From Gnetum montanum (Eukaryota; Streptophyta; Gnetopsida; Gnetales; Gnetaceae): 64,000 nucleotides of DNA. A program made the translations under genes and the position numbers. This document shows, one piece after another, positions 25,351 to 37,667 of this stretch (position 1 is the stretch's first letter; each line of letters starts with the position of its first letter). Under the pieces are notes generated by a model. The model searched no databases and had not been told where the DNA came from. It saw only the letters and a program-made list of their open reading frames with translations. The stretch is taken from contig MNCI01020774.1 of assembly GCA_015680685.1 (NCBI GenBank), forward strand, positions 700,775 through 764,774, written 5' to 3'.

Positions 25351-26800
25351 AATCACCATTGACTTTGGAAAAACTTTGAAAATACAAGGAATTTTTGAGT
25401 GAAATGGGGCTCAAATGGCCCAAAAAGCCATGAACATGATGAAAATAGAAGAATATGGTGTTGGAGTTCAAAGAATTCAGAAAATTGAGAAAATGGTTGA
25501 AGACTAAAATTTTATGAAAGTTTAAGGCACAAAGTTGGATGCACAATGAGGCATGCAAAAGATATGATTGTAGCAATGTCTAAGATAAAGAGCTTAACTA
25601 TACAAATTAAGAGATATGCAAGTGGGTCCTCCCCATAGTAGGTACATGCCCTTTTTATCCTTGCATAACCACAACTAAGGAGTTCATGGGCCCCATAGTC
25701 AATTAATGATTATGAAAGTTAAGAACCAACCTAGAAGAATCTATTTAAGAATTCCAACACACCAAACTAAGGCACTAAACATAACATGGAAACTGGTAGT
25801 GAGGTGAGTGATGAACAACATAAGTGGATGATTGAGAGGATGGAATGGAGTTCCAAATCATGATCATAAGAAGTCACTTGTGGAGTTTGTGTTTAAAATG
25901 ACTTGAGAAGATCTATCCTCAGTCTAAATCAAAACCAACTGCTTTTAGTGACTTCGCATCACTGCTCTAAGATCAATCCACCCCCTTAAAACATAAGAGT
26001 GTTCCCACAAAATGACCATCATTCCATAAAGAGAAGAAAAGAGAAGCAAGAAGTGAGAGAGGGCCATAGTTAGAGGGGGTCTTCAAGCATGGGTAGCATG
26101 CCTTTCTAGTCCCATAACTAGGGCTTGTAGCCTATTTATTTGTCTAAGGGATGTACTTTGAATTTTCATCATGTTTTTCTTTGAATGGGAACCACACCAT
26201 GTAAAGACTTTATTTAACTTCTTCTTATTGGTCGATACGAAATGGTAACAAGTTTATGAAAACACTTAAGCACCCAAGTAAGTAGAAGAGCACAAAGATT
26301 ATTGAGTCCCCTTGAAGTCACACTCTGTGTAAACCTTTGAATCCTTCCCAATTCTAGAAATTATCAAGGTCACAAATTTATTAAAAGTTTATTTAATAAA
26401 AGGGACCATAAAATTCCAAAACAAGTAAAACCATAGATTTTGTAGATGGGTGGATGACATGGACTCGTTGCCTATCCCATGAAAAATAAACCATGTCTTA
26501 GTCATCAGATATCAAAATTTAAAAAAAAATAAAAAAGAAACTAGACATTAACAATCAAAACATTAATCTCGAACCACCATTAATAAACAGTAATATTGGC
26601 ATAGTGTCCTGTGGTAATAAAGCACTTTTATTAGCAAAAATAATGAAAATTCACAAAAAAATAAAGTAAAATATATAAGTATAAATTATTCAACAAAGAT
26701 AAAACATACTAACAATGTTGTAAAACAAATATCAAGAAAATTAATAAAGTGAAAAACCAAAAAGGGGTAAAAATTAGCAAAGTGTAAAACAAAAAAGTAA
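25351..26800. other. Element B spacer between pol and ORF2
   Basis: Non-coding and collinear with the spacer of element A. No gene is seen. The (AT)n tract of A is reduced here. Confidence 0.65.
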
Positions 26801-28000
26801 AAAACTAAGGAGCCTTGTGCAAGGTTAGCATAGATGGTCATTTCCCCCACAACTGGGTAGAAAGGTGGACATGTAGAATATAGAGCATGGTTGTTCATCC
26901 AATGATGTATTAGTTGCATTGGCTTGCTTTGGCTCCAAGAAAGGTTTTACTTATTGGATGTTAACTAGCTACTTTTTGTCTAGGCTCTCAAGTTGTATAT
27001 TAACAAGGTCCTAGAAGCAAATATTTCACCAATTATATAAGGTCCCTCCCAAAACATTTGGAATTTTGTTTTTTTGAGGTACATGTGTGGGGTTCTAGTA
27101 GAGGACCTTATCTCCAAGTTGAAATTTTACTTTTCGTATTCTAAGGTAATGACGCCCTTTCTTGTATGCCTTATGCAATTCATTCAAAGATAAAGGCACT
27201 AATTGATTTTCATCTAGCATATTCAAGTTTATTAATCTTCCTCTTTCTACTATGCTAAGGTTAAGACTCAAGTCATAGGCTATTGAAAGTGTATAGTGCT
27301 TAGATTGGATTGAAAGTGTTGGATGTTTTCTGTACACTAGCTCATAGGAGTAGTAGCCTATAAAGAGTTTCCACATGAAACGGTAGGCCTAGAGGATGTT
27401 CAGTTTTGTGCTCCAATCTCTCCTATATTTACTTATAGTCGTTGTTAGGATATTTTTGATCTCCCTATTGGTGACTTTTGCTTAACCATTGGCTTGGGGG
27501 TGCGAAGGTGTTGTTAATTTATGTTCAACCCCTAAGTGTTGCATCAACTTCCAAAAGGTGGCACTTGTAAAATGGGTTCCATTATCGGAAATTGATGCAT
27601 GTGGCATACCAAACCTATTTACAATGTGTTGTTATATAAATCAAGTAGCAATGGATGATGTATAATTAGTGACAGTTGTTGCTTTTGCCCATTTGGTGCA
27701 ATAGTTGACTACCAAAATGATGTATGCATTTCCATTAGACATGGGTGTGATGAGATCCATGAAGCCAATGCCCCATATGTCAAAGAGCTATAGTGGTTGA
27801 ATCCACTATTGAGGATCCTCTATTCGAGTGATCATCCCATCATCTCATTGATAGCATTCATAGGATCGGAAAAACTGATGGAAATACCTAAAGATTATAG
27901 GCCAATAGTATCTTGTCATTAGGATTTTTATGATCATGCATCTTCCTAAATAGTGGACTCCATAAGGGCCTCCATGAGCATTCTGGAGAATGTGTAATTG
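26801..28000 (-). pseudogene. Element B integrase
   Basis: The core is visible near 27790-27440: FGMPHASISDNGTHF (second catalytic Asp kept), TTPSHPQANG followed by a stop and AKVTNREI (catalytic Glu now Lys). The first Asp region reads WGIGFMDL, so that Asp is lost. The C-terminal part 27376-27095 is an open 93-codon stretch (YELVYRKHPTLSIQS, LRIRKVKFQLGDKVLY) typical of gypsy integrase tails. Overall decayed, complementary to the losses in A. Confidence 0.85.
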
Positions 28001-29850
28001 GTCCACATCAAGAACACACTAATGAACTAGGCCATCGATGCACATCTTGTAAAGGTGTCCATTGATTTTCATAAAGTACTTAGCCTAATGAAGAAATTGT
28101 TGTTTCTTCCTAAAGTCTAGATCTTGTGGCATCTCCTAAGAGAGAAGATAAGTGACGATGTCATCTTACTATTTTGATTTAGTAGGCACTTGGTCATTTA
28201 TCACTCATGTAAAGAAGAGTTCTTCTAGAAATTAATCAAAGAGTGGATTCTCCTTCTCTTTGTTATCCCATCTTAACTGAAAGAGATGATTAGTGATCAC
28301 ATTCTTAGTTCCTTTTTGATCTATCATTGTGAGATTAAATTCCTACAAGATCATGGGCCACCGCATGATATGGGGTCTCACCATTAGCTTATTCATTAGG
28401 AAGCATATGGCACTATGATCTATGTGCACAAACACTTTATAGCCAAGCACTTAGTGCTTGAACTTTTTGAGAGCATACACCACTACCATTAGTTCTTTCT
28501 CAATTGTGGTGTAATTCAACTATTCACCCACAATGCTTCAACTTGCATAGTGGATGCAATATGAATGTTTCTTATCATCCAACTACATAAGCACAGCTCC
28601 CAATGCATAATTAGATGCATCTATCATTATATGAAATGGCTTAGACTAGTTTGGTGCCCATAGAATTGGAGTTTCAATGAGTTTTTCCTTTAGCTGTTGG
28701 AATGCATGTTCACACTCCTTGGTCTAGATAAATGGAGTTTCTTTCTTTGTAAGCTCAACCAACAATTTTATGATCTTAGAAAAATTCTCTATAAACCATC
28801 AATAGTAGCCAGTATGTCCAATGAGTGATTGGACATCTTTGACTATCTCTAGTTGGTGTGTGATTCCTTGGATGATCCTTATCTTTTCTAGGTCTACCTT
28901 AATACTAGCTTGAGCAATTCTATGCCCCAGCACTATAAGCTCCTAGACCATTAAATAACTTTTCTACCAATTAAGTTTAAGGTTTATTTTAACACATCTT
29001 TTCAGTACTTAGTTAAGGTGATCCAAGGCTTATTCAAATGTAGCCCCATAGGTAGAGAAGTCATCCATGAAAACTTCCACCCTGCTACCAATCTGTTGTT
29101 GAAATATACTAAGGACTAGACATTGAAATGTTGCATGAGCATTGCACAATCTGAATGGAATCTTACAATATGCAAAAGTATCCTAGGGACTCATGAATGT
29201 TGTTTTGACCTAATATTTTGGTGCAATCTGGATTTGGTTATAGCCACTGGTTGGTTCACAAATGGCAATGGAAAATGATCTTTAAAAGTCACCATATTCA
29301 ACAACCTAAAGTCAATGTAGACCCACCACTTGCCACCTTTCTTTGGCACAATTACAAGTGGTCTAACCCACTCACTATCCATGATGGGATAGATGAACAT
29401 CACCTTGAGGAGTTACTCTATTTCCTCTATAAAGATTTGCTTCAACTTGGGCTTCAGCTGCCTCTACAGCTACCTATTTGGCTTCATGGCTAGCTTGGTA
29501 TAGATACAATGCTGGTATATCCTTGGATCAATTTTAGTCAATTCAGGATATGACTAAGCAAAGGCTATTAGCCATTTTTTGACCACCTGCAATAGCTTGT
29601 CTTCTTGTTTAGGAGCAAGATTTGCATTCATTATAATCAACTTACCATTTTTAAAAAATGCATACTTCATGCTAGCTAGTAGAGTTTTTAACTCTAGGGG
29701 CTTCAACATGAAATGATTAGGGATTTCCAAATTTCCCCAATAGGTATCATCAACTTCATCATCAAATATTTGGTGATGAACTTGCTCAAGTTCATCCATG
29801 CCCTCAACATAAGCACATGTCAGGCTCTAGTAGGTTCTATGCATAGTGTG
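28001..29850 (-). pseudogene. Element B reverse transcriptase and RNase H
   Basis: RT pieces: APKQEDKLLQVVKKWLIAFA (about 29620-29570), WVRPLVIVPKKGGKWWVYID and LLNMVTFKDHFPLPFVNQ (29403-29220), and the active site VFMDDFSTYG at about 29080-29050 with both Asp residues intact. A stretch of RT present in element A between the HFPLPFVNQ segment and the TTLTGS-like segment is shortened here, so the palm is partly deleted near 29240. RNase H remnants run about 28650-28340 and keep VHIDHSA. Stops throughout. Confidence 0.85.
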
Positions 29851-30319
29851 TTATTATTAGAGTCAGATGTTAGCCACTGGGTGCCCTCTTGTTTTATGAC
29901 TACTGAGTATAGGTATATTTGAATATCAATTTCATGTGCACACTAATTGCATACTTTAATGAATGTACTTTTAATGGACCAAATTTTCTACACACAATTG
30001 CACCCATTATTGTAGTACACAATGCATGGAACTTGCTTCTTCTCAAGTCATCCAAATTCATTCTCTTTGGAGATTTCCAAGGAGAGGTCCCTAATGCTCA
30101 TTCTCATATCAATAATGCTTAACTAGGCATGTCCCATAATGATGGGAAAGTCACCTTTACAATTTTCTACCTTGATCATCAGATTATAAGCAAAATAGGA
30201 CCAGCCATAAAATGTAGTCACAATGTGCACTAATTCCAAAGCGACAATGATTGACTAGTTTGCCAATTCCAAACAAATATTGCTCTTCTTGAAAGGTGGT
30301 AGGTTCCAAGCTTGGTACA

Positions 30320-30380
30320 TGTCATGGGAGATGAAACTGACATTGGAACTAGAATCAAGAAGAGCCTTACATGGCTCATA
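30320..30380 (-). pseudogene. Element B protease motif
   Basis: The minus strand reads CKALLDSSSNVSFIS, the equivalent of ALLDLGSSVNLIS in A. The catalytic D-L-G has become D-S-S, so Asp is kept but the glycine is lost. Confidence 0.65.
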
Positions 30381-32946
30381 TCCAGTTATATTTGTAAGTA
30401 AATAAGAGGACTTCCTAGGTCAGATCTCTTCATGGAAAGGTTGCTAGCATTGATCCAATTAGAGATAGCATGAGTTAACATCACAATGCAGATCTAAGGC
30501 AGCATTTTGGTTTGAAGGATCGTCAAAGGTGTTTGGTGTAGAGGATGGGGGTGCTAGAGATATAAGGTGACTAGCTACATTAGGTTGTGAGGTTTTTGAA
30601 GGATTGTTGGGTCAGAAATATGGTCATTTCTTAGATCTATTGTCTAAACCACCTGGCTAGAAGGTTGGTTGTAAATTTACATCCCTCGTAGCATTTCATT
30701 GGTATAGTTATGGGGGAATTTCACCCTGTATAGATAGAGTAAGAGGTAACTAGGTTGAGGGTGGAGGGATGTGTGTGCAGATAGATGTAGAGGGTGGTAT
30801 GGATATGGGGGCTTCCCTTGAGTAGATGGTAAATGAGTTTGATGGTGCTTTGGAGGATAATAGTGATGTTGGAATGAGGCATGGTTGGCAGAGCCACGTG
30901 GAAAAATGGATTGTTGAACATAGTACCCATATGGAATTGGTTGCCTATAAGGGTACTACTGTCTCAGTGGTGGTATCCCCCATGACTATGATTGCTTCCA
31001 CTACTGGTATTGCTCATACAATTGTGATGTATCTCCACTTGGATAGTAAGATTGTTGATGCTGGTGGACTACCTTAGATTGCCTTGAGGATAGGACAATG
31101 ATATGGACGCTTGTCTCCTTGCTAGTCAAGGATTCAGTGTGTACACCTCATACTTTTGTAAGTGTGACACCATAGGGCAACATCCCTTAGGATGTTCATA
31201 TTGACAAATGTCACATCCAACATCATCATTGGAGTCTATCTTCATTACTTCTTCTACTACTGCAGCTTTTCCTTTACCTCTTTAGTAGGCACGTTCAGTC
31301 GCTTTTTGCCTCCTATGGCCATGACCACTATTCTGCTCTTTGGATTCTTAAGTAATCTTCATAGCAGTTTGGAATTTTTCATCTAAAGAGTTCCATAGTT
31401 TATCAATCTTTGCCAAAATATTAAAAAAAAATTTTTGGATGGGCAAGGTTTTCTTGTTCACCACCTCATCAAGTGGTGACTCCTCATTGTCACAAAATCA
31501 TACCTCTCTTTTCATGATGGAAGGGTTCCTATTATATTCTTATGCAGTTTCCCTCTTTTGCAACTCATCTTCTTCTTTTACTACCTACTCTATCAACCTT
31601 TAGATTTGATGAGCTCTTAGTTTAGACAATCTCCCTTGGGCATAAACCCCAAGAGTTCTTCTAGTTTCTACTTTAAGCCCATTTATGATGTGGAAAAGTT
31701 GTTCCTTATAAGAATAATCATGGCTAGGGCATCAGTGTAACAAAGAATAATATCTACCCATGGCAGCATCCAAGGGTTCATGTGTTCCTTATTTCCAACC
31801 TTAGATTTTCCTTCTTAGATTAGACACTCTAGAGTACGTATGGTATTTGTCATTAAATAGTTCTAACATGGTACTCCATCTATGAATGGATTCTAGTTGT
31901 AAGGATCGATACTAGCTTTTTGCCTCTTTGATGAGTTTCCTAGGAAATAGCTTTAATTTTTGCTAGTCATTTTCTATTTTTTGTAAGGCACGGGCATTGT
32001 GAAAGGCTTTTGAATGGTTTTATGGATCAAAGTTATATCCCCCCTCAAATCCTGGGATATTGTTCATGTCTAGGTGCTTGATCGAACTATCTCTCACATG
32101 CCTGGATAGAATTTTTATATCCTCTGCAATATTTAACATACTTCAAGTTTCCAATAAAGGCTCATCATCATCATTATTGTGTTGTCGCTGATGATGTCCT
32201 CTATTACCTCTTCATTCATTGTGGGCCTGGCAATCAATATTATTGTCTTGCTGTTCACCTCCATCATGGTTGTTTCTTCTATGGCATTTTTCAAAACCAA
32301 AAGAGGAAGAAGAAGATGCATATGCAAAGGAAGAAGAAGGGGGAGGATTGCCTCCACCATGGTATCTACCAACTCCCCTTTGGTTGTCATGGCCACATTC
32401 ATCAATTTTCATATTGTCTTGATGCTTATTTAAGCCCCTGCCTTGACTGCCATCTTTACTTGAACCTAGATTGTTGATAATGAATCACAAATTGAAGGCC
32501 ACACCCTCATCACCAGTAACAAGGGATAGAGAATTTTTATGTTGAGAGCCTCCAGATGGAGGATCCTTGTTGTTATCTTAGTTTAGTAGGAACAAGGGAT
32601 TGGTGAACCATTTTCCCTTTACAAACTCATGATGCTCTTCTTGGTGTCAATCTCTTTGACATTTTGTTTCAATGGGATGGTAGTCTTGATAGTTGTAATC
32701 ATGCATAATGTACTCCTCTTGAAGATCTTGGATGCATAACTTCTTAAGAGTTTGAAGTAGCATCATGAACACAAATCAATCAAGAGGCATATCAATATTG
32801 CCTTCCATGTCACACCATCGCAGTTGTTCATCCTGATGTAGGATAAAGGTGAAATCAGGTACATACTCATGTAGATGAGTATATACCATCTTGTGTTCTT
32901 GAGGAATTGGCAGTTTACCATTATCGCACTTGTGAGAAGAAGGCAT
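30381..32946 (-). pseudogene. Element B gag
   Basis: The start is at the ATG ending 32946 (MPSSHKCDNGKLPIPQ), an open 64-codon stretch. The Gag helical domain follows in broken frames to about 31400. The zinc knuckle GCDICQYEHPKGC lies at about 31215-31172, with spacing CX2CX3HX4C as in C and D. A Pro/Tyr/His-rich tail (YYPPKHHQTHLPSTQ) extends to about 30700. Two overlapping open frames around 32133-32433 are a Ser- or Glu-rich low-complexity stretch of the same gag. Confidence 0.75.
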
Positions 32947-33082
32947 TTTGCAAAATAAATAAAAAATCAATGTGCTTATCTGATTATATTACATGTGAGA
33001 ATGATGTTGACCTTAGGGTTCATCCAATAATGTTAATGATATTCACTAATCCTAGATAGCGCATGTTTCAAACAAAAAGAGT

Positions 33083-33970
33083 CCTCGAAAATGGCGCTAG
33101 TGATGAGTAGTGAGGTACCCCTATGCTCAACCATACGAATCATGAAGCGTTCATGCACGATCAGGTCAAATTCTATGGACTTTATAGTTTTTTGGTGCAC
33201 TAGTTCTCTAGAAAGTAAACTAGATGTTGAGGACATTCGTTGTCTACCCAACTAGACTTGTGAAGCTCATGGGTATGGTTTAAGTGTAATTAGGACATAG
33301 GATTTTTATCATTTTATATTTATGGCTTGGGTGCTTAAAATAAACTAGATAGAGAATAAAGTAATTTAATGTCTACTTTAATCTAATTGGCTAACTATTT
33401 GTTCAACTAGTCCTAACATAAGTATCATATCCCACTTGGTGTACACATCCTAAACACATACAATATCATTGGGTTACCGAGCATTAAGCATCGCTAGGAT
33501 TACTAAACATCATACACATGCACGAAGTGGTCATACTTATGTGTTTACTTAAGCGCTATTTAGCTTATCTTACTTAATTACTTGATTAGCTAATTATTCA
33601 AGAACATTAAATGAATAACTAAAAACATTAGATGTATGAATAAAACATTTAAAATATCCCAAATGTTGCAAGGTTTATCAAGAATCTTGTCTTTATTGCT
33701 GCACACACTATCATGCTCAGGTACAATAGTGCTCGAATAAAAATCCATACACTCAATGACTCCTATTGCAGGCACTCAAGAAAATATTCTAACTCTCAAA
33801 TGTAAAAGCTACAAGAGCTTTGCTATAACTATGATTAAGATGATGTCTAAACATGGCAAGTTGACATGCATTTATAGGCAAGAACAGGCCCTATGTCAAT
33901 GAGGCCATGTCAACACATCAAACAATGCATCAACGAGGCCTCGTTGACGTAGCCAATTTGCAACTCATTA
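33083..33970 (-). repeat. Element B 5' LTR and primer site
   Basis: LTR 33101-33970 (870 bases). The right end reads CATTA where CATCA is canonical. The primer site at about 33083-33100, on the minus strand CTAGCGCCATTTTCGAGG, is a degraded tRNA-Asp site. The LTR aligns throughout with 20853-21724. Confidence 0.9.
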
Positions 33971-34129
33971 GTAGGCTTCATTGTCTAAAGCATACCAGAA
34001 GGTTGATCAATGGGGTTGTTAAAGTCTACATCACCTACATGTGAACATTCATAAGATGAACATACACATACTTAAACAAGTGATCAAAACAAGTCTACAC
34101 ACATATTTCTTCGTTTGGATTATCTTGTT

Positions 34130-34774
34130 TAGATATTTCTTTGATGTCTCCTTCAACTGAATCAAATAATCTTCTGGTAACTTTCATGGCTAGCATATCA
34201 GTTGTTTCTATTTAACACATGTACAATACAAAAACCTTTGGAATTTATAAAAGATATAAACAATGTATTAAAACTACAAGGTTTTATAACATGGCACAAA
34301 CCTATGATAGTATTGACCCCCTAAGCATAAATGTCTTTACTATTAGAAATGGTGACTATAGCATTTTTTAATGACATAATTTCTTTATTCAATGTGAATA
34401 TTTGCTTCATCATTTGTTCAATCTCAACAAGCAACTTCTAGTTACAAATGTTTTGTTCAGCTGCATAACTCTCAATTTTGGCCTTCAATTGCATGTTTTC
34501 TTCTATCAAACATGACTTGTTTGATTTCAACTCCTCCAAAACACTCCAAATTGCTGAATTTCTTTAAGAATAATTATTTAATGTCTCCATCACTTGTTCC
34601 AACTTATCCTCGATGGATTGGTCAGAGAATTTTTCATGTTGGAAACTATCATTGATAACTTGGCTTTTACGCTCTTTTAGAAAATAGAAGGTCTCATCCT
34701 TGTTGGACATTGATGTACTCTTCAATATACTTGTAGGATCCAAGAGGACTATTCCATTTAGTTGGGTAGCCATA
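34130..34774 (-). pseudogene. Decayed ORF of unknown function, copy 2, downstream part
   Basis: Equivalent of 172-808. MATQLNGIVLLDPTSI begins three bases from the insertion point of element C. An open stretch of about 70 codons (to 34564) includes EKFSDQSIEDKLEQVMET, a heptad-like helix, followed by a stop (TAA at a position that is CAA, Gln, in copy 1), then FNTLFISFINSKGF near 34250. Element C separates it from its upstream half at 43310-43940. Confidence 0.5.
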
Positions 34775-35571
34775 TGATGGGACGCGATATCGCATGGGCT
34801 GTGATATTGCGTACGCGATATCGTAGTCCACTGCAATGTCTATAATTAAGAAGCATCTCTCCCTTGTTGGATATCCTAGTTTAGATTGTAGCTAGACTCT
34901 GGCAGTTTGATCCCTCCAAAGTTAGATCATTTTCCAATGTCTGCCCGTAGTGTGGTGAATGTGATTGTACGACATTCTTTATTCGAGTGTGACGTACTTG
35001 GACATGCACATGACCAGCAATAAAGATCAAGATTACTTTATCATTGCAGCATTCACTTTGTTATTTAATTTTTTATTTATTTAATGTTATTTACTGCTTT
35101 CTCTCTCACCCTTAAACTCCTAGAACGTGGAACGAGTACGACTTGATTACAACCATTTAAGTGTGACTACTTGGTATCCTAGTGGCGTACCTAGGATCTA
35201 TGCTTGGTAATCCCAGTGGTAGTCGTGCACGAGGTCCAAGATGTGTACAGATAATCAAGGAATCAGCTACTTGTCTCACTTAGGCTAGATTAGATTTTCT
35301 TACCCTTTTTCCTCCTAGCTTAGCTTAGTTAATATTATTTTCCACTGCCTTTAGGAGTAGCATTAGAATTAGGAACATATCATACACCTCACTCTCAACT
35401 AAACCATACGTGACAAATATAAATACTAGTCCAGGTGGGAAGACAGCGAACTACGACCTAAGGTTAACAATTTAGGTGCCACAACTAGTCTGTCTGTGGA
35501 GTTCAACCAGATCATGCGTGAGAACGCTCGTATTTGTATGGTTGAGTGTAGGGGTATCTCACCACTCATCA
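34775..35571 (+). repeat. Element C 5' LTR
   Basis: 797 bases, TGATGGGACGCG to CCACTCATCA. U3 carries CGATATCG-type palindromic words, with about 31 bases fewer than in the 3' LTR. TATA is mutated (CTATAATTAAG). AATAAAGATC poly(A) signal near 35018. The primer site follows at 35572-35590: GGTGTCATTGCCGGGGAC differs from the tRNA-Asp form GGCGCCGTTGCCGGGGA at three positions, each a C/G-to-T/A change in a CpG. Confidence 0.95.
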
Positions 35572-35715
35572 TAGGTGTCATTGCCGGGGACGGTGCTAGT
35601 TATCTAGATTAGTTAGATCATACAAGGTTGTTGTATAAGGACTTAACGATATATCTCTTAGAAAGAAGAAATAATTATAAAAAGTCACATCTAATTCACA
35701 CACAACTTCACAACA

Positions 35716-37667
35716 ATGTCTCTCCTACAAGATGACAATAACGTTACACTTAGTGAGGAAGTTCATTGGAGGACCAACGAACTATATGACGATGAAGATT
35801 GGAGGATACAACCTAAAGTGTCCTATAAGAATGAATGAACACAACGTCATTCCAAAACATGAAGACATAGCTTACCTAATGATGATGAACCCCCACTGGT
35901 CACTACAAGCCTAACGCAAATACAAGAGGTTGTTCGAATCTCACAAAGGCATCGTTACCCAGGCTCAATTTAAACAACTTTCCTAAATTTTCAGGAGGCT
36001 ATGACTTAGATCCGTATCAACATTTACAAGCCTTCTACGATGCCTATGCATGGAACAACATTGATAATGGTTGGCAAAAACTTAAGCTCTTTCCCATGAC
36101 ACTCGTTGACCAAGCAAAAGTATGGTATAGATCGTTAAAACCAAATTCAATACGACGCTAGTCAACAATGATAGAAGTCTTTAACGAAAAATATCAAACC
36201 TATGCAAGAGTGTCAACCTTGAGGAAACAAATCCAAGGATGGAAACAAGCAAAACATGAACCCTTGGACATGGCATTAGAAAGATATTATGCACTGTTGA
36301 ACAACTGTCCAAGCCATGGATTTTCTGAGGAATAGCTAATGCACCATATCATTGATGGGCTACGTAATGAAACAAGAGAGACCTTAGGAACATATGCCCA
36401 AGGTCAACTATACAACTTACAAACCCATCAAATCCAAGAGCTTATTAAGCGGGTAGCAAAAGAAGAAGGAGAATTAGCTAGATGGGAGAATGTTGAAAAA
36501 CATAAATGGGACCAAAATATTAACTCAACAAAGGTCCATGATCATAAAAAGGAGAAATCAACCAATCTCAAGGTGGAAACATCATCTTTGCCAATACAAC
36601 AATCGTTAGAAGAAGCTGAGGCAACGATCAATAAGATGTTGGAATGGATATATCAAAAGTGTGGAGAATATATCAACAATATTAGAGATAGAGTTTTGAC
36701 AACCCAAGAAGTAGGACAAAACACTAGACAATCAGAAAGAAGGGATAAAGAAAAGAAGAGCTCAACTGCCAATTATACATATGAATGCAACATATGCCTG
36801 TACGATCACCCCAAAGGCCAATGCCCAATATTGTTACATCTACATGAGCATTGGGGAAACATGTTACATCCAGAGTTCATACAAAGATACTATGTTAGAT
36901 CATAGTGTCAACAATCCCAATCATGGGGGAAACCACCCTTAGACTGGAGGCACCCTTCACATTTTCTGAATCCAAATGCTTATCACATTCAACATCCTGT
37001 ACCATACTCTATCTCACCACAATACCATTCTCCACATTACTATCAACCCATACCTCCAACACAACCACCACCTTGTGCACCTTATATTCCTCCTAACTTT
37101 CAACATTCTCATCCCTTCCCTCCTTGCACAATGCCACCAATTGTTCCTAAGGTGTTTGTGCCATAGCAACAACCCACGAACAACACTTGTGCTACTACTT
37201 CCAACAGCAGTGAGAAACCTCCTCAACATCAAAAGTGCCCCTTCTTTAAACACAGCCATAAGAAGGGACAACATAACCCAGAGGCCACTACATCTTCCAA
37301 CTCATCACAAGTCCCACACTGTGGTGCACCCTTACCTTCGAACCCAACGCCTCATGTAACTTTATCAGGGCCACCAACTAACACTCCAACAACCATACAG
37401 CCCAATGAACACAACCATGAGAGGCATCATCCTAATCCTTGCATACCATCTAACGGTCACAAACATCATAGTGGGTCAACTTATTATTTGGGAACTACAT
37501 CGTATAAAGTGCCCCACTATGCTTATTATAATAAAGTGTTTGAACCCCGAGGGGCTAAGTATGGCCAAGCCCCAATACTTCCAACATGCAAGGATCCTTA
37601 TCTTACATTTATTAATCCTTGCCATCCTCAACTGATTAGTTGTGGGGGATATCTCCCATTTCAATAA
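35716..37667 (+). pseudogene. Element C gag
   Basis: The start is at MSLLQDD (35716), with a frameshift before the main frame. The Gag helices read QHLQAFYDAYAWNN, WQKLKLFPMTLVDQAKVWY, VFNEKYQTYARVSTL, ALERYYALLNNCPSHGFS (about 36015-36330) and HHIIDGLRNETRETLGTYAQ (36342-36400). One long open stretch runs 36339-36902, including the zinc knuckle YECNICLYDHPKGQCPIL (about 36781-36834), spacing CX2CX3HX4C. A Pro/His/Tyr-rich tail runs to the TAA at 37665-37667. Gag would form the particle shell and package RNA. It is the least decayed gag in the window; the stop at 36903 is TAG. Confidence 0.85.

Larger units (their letters stand above)
20853..33970 (-). mobile_element. Ty3/gypsy LTR retrotransposon, element B (full length)
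   Basis: 13.1 kb, minus strand, with both LTRs (3' LTR 20853-21724, 5' LTR 33101-33970), a tRNA-Asp-like primer site, gag, protease, RT, RNase H, integrase, spacer, ORF2 and a polypurine tract (CATGGGGTA on the minus strand just before the 3' LTR). The flanks are GTATG (20848-20852) and GTAGG (33971-33975), a 5-bp target duplication with one mismatch. The internal parts run collinear with element A. Every ORF has stops. Confidence 0.92.

Noticed and set aside
37014-37274. Minus-strand frame in element C
   Set aside because: Antisense shadow of the Pro/His-rich gag tail.
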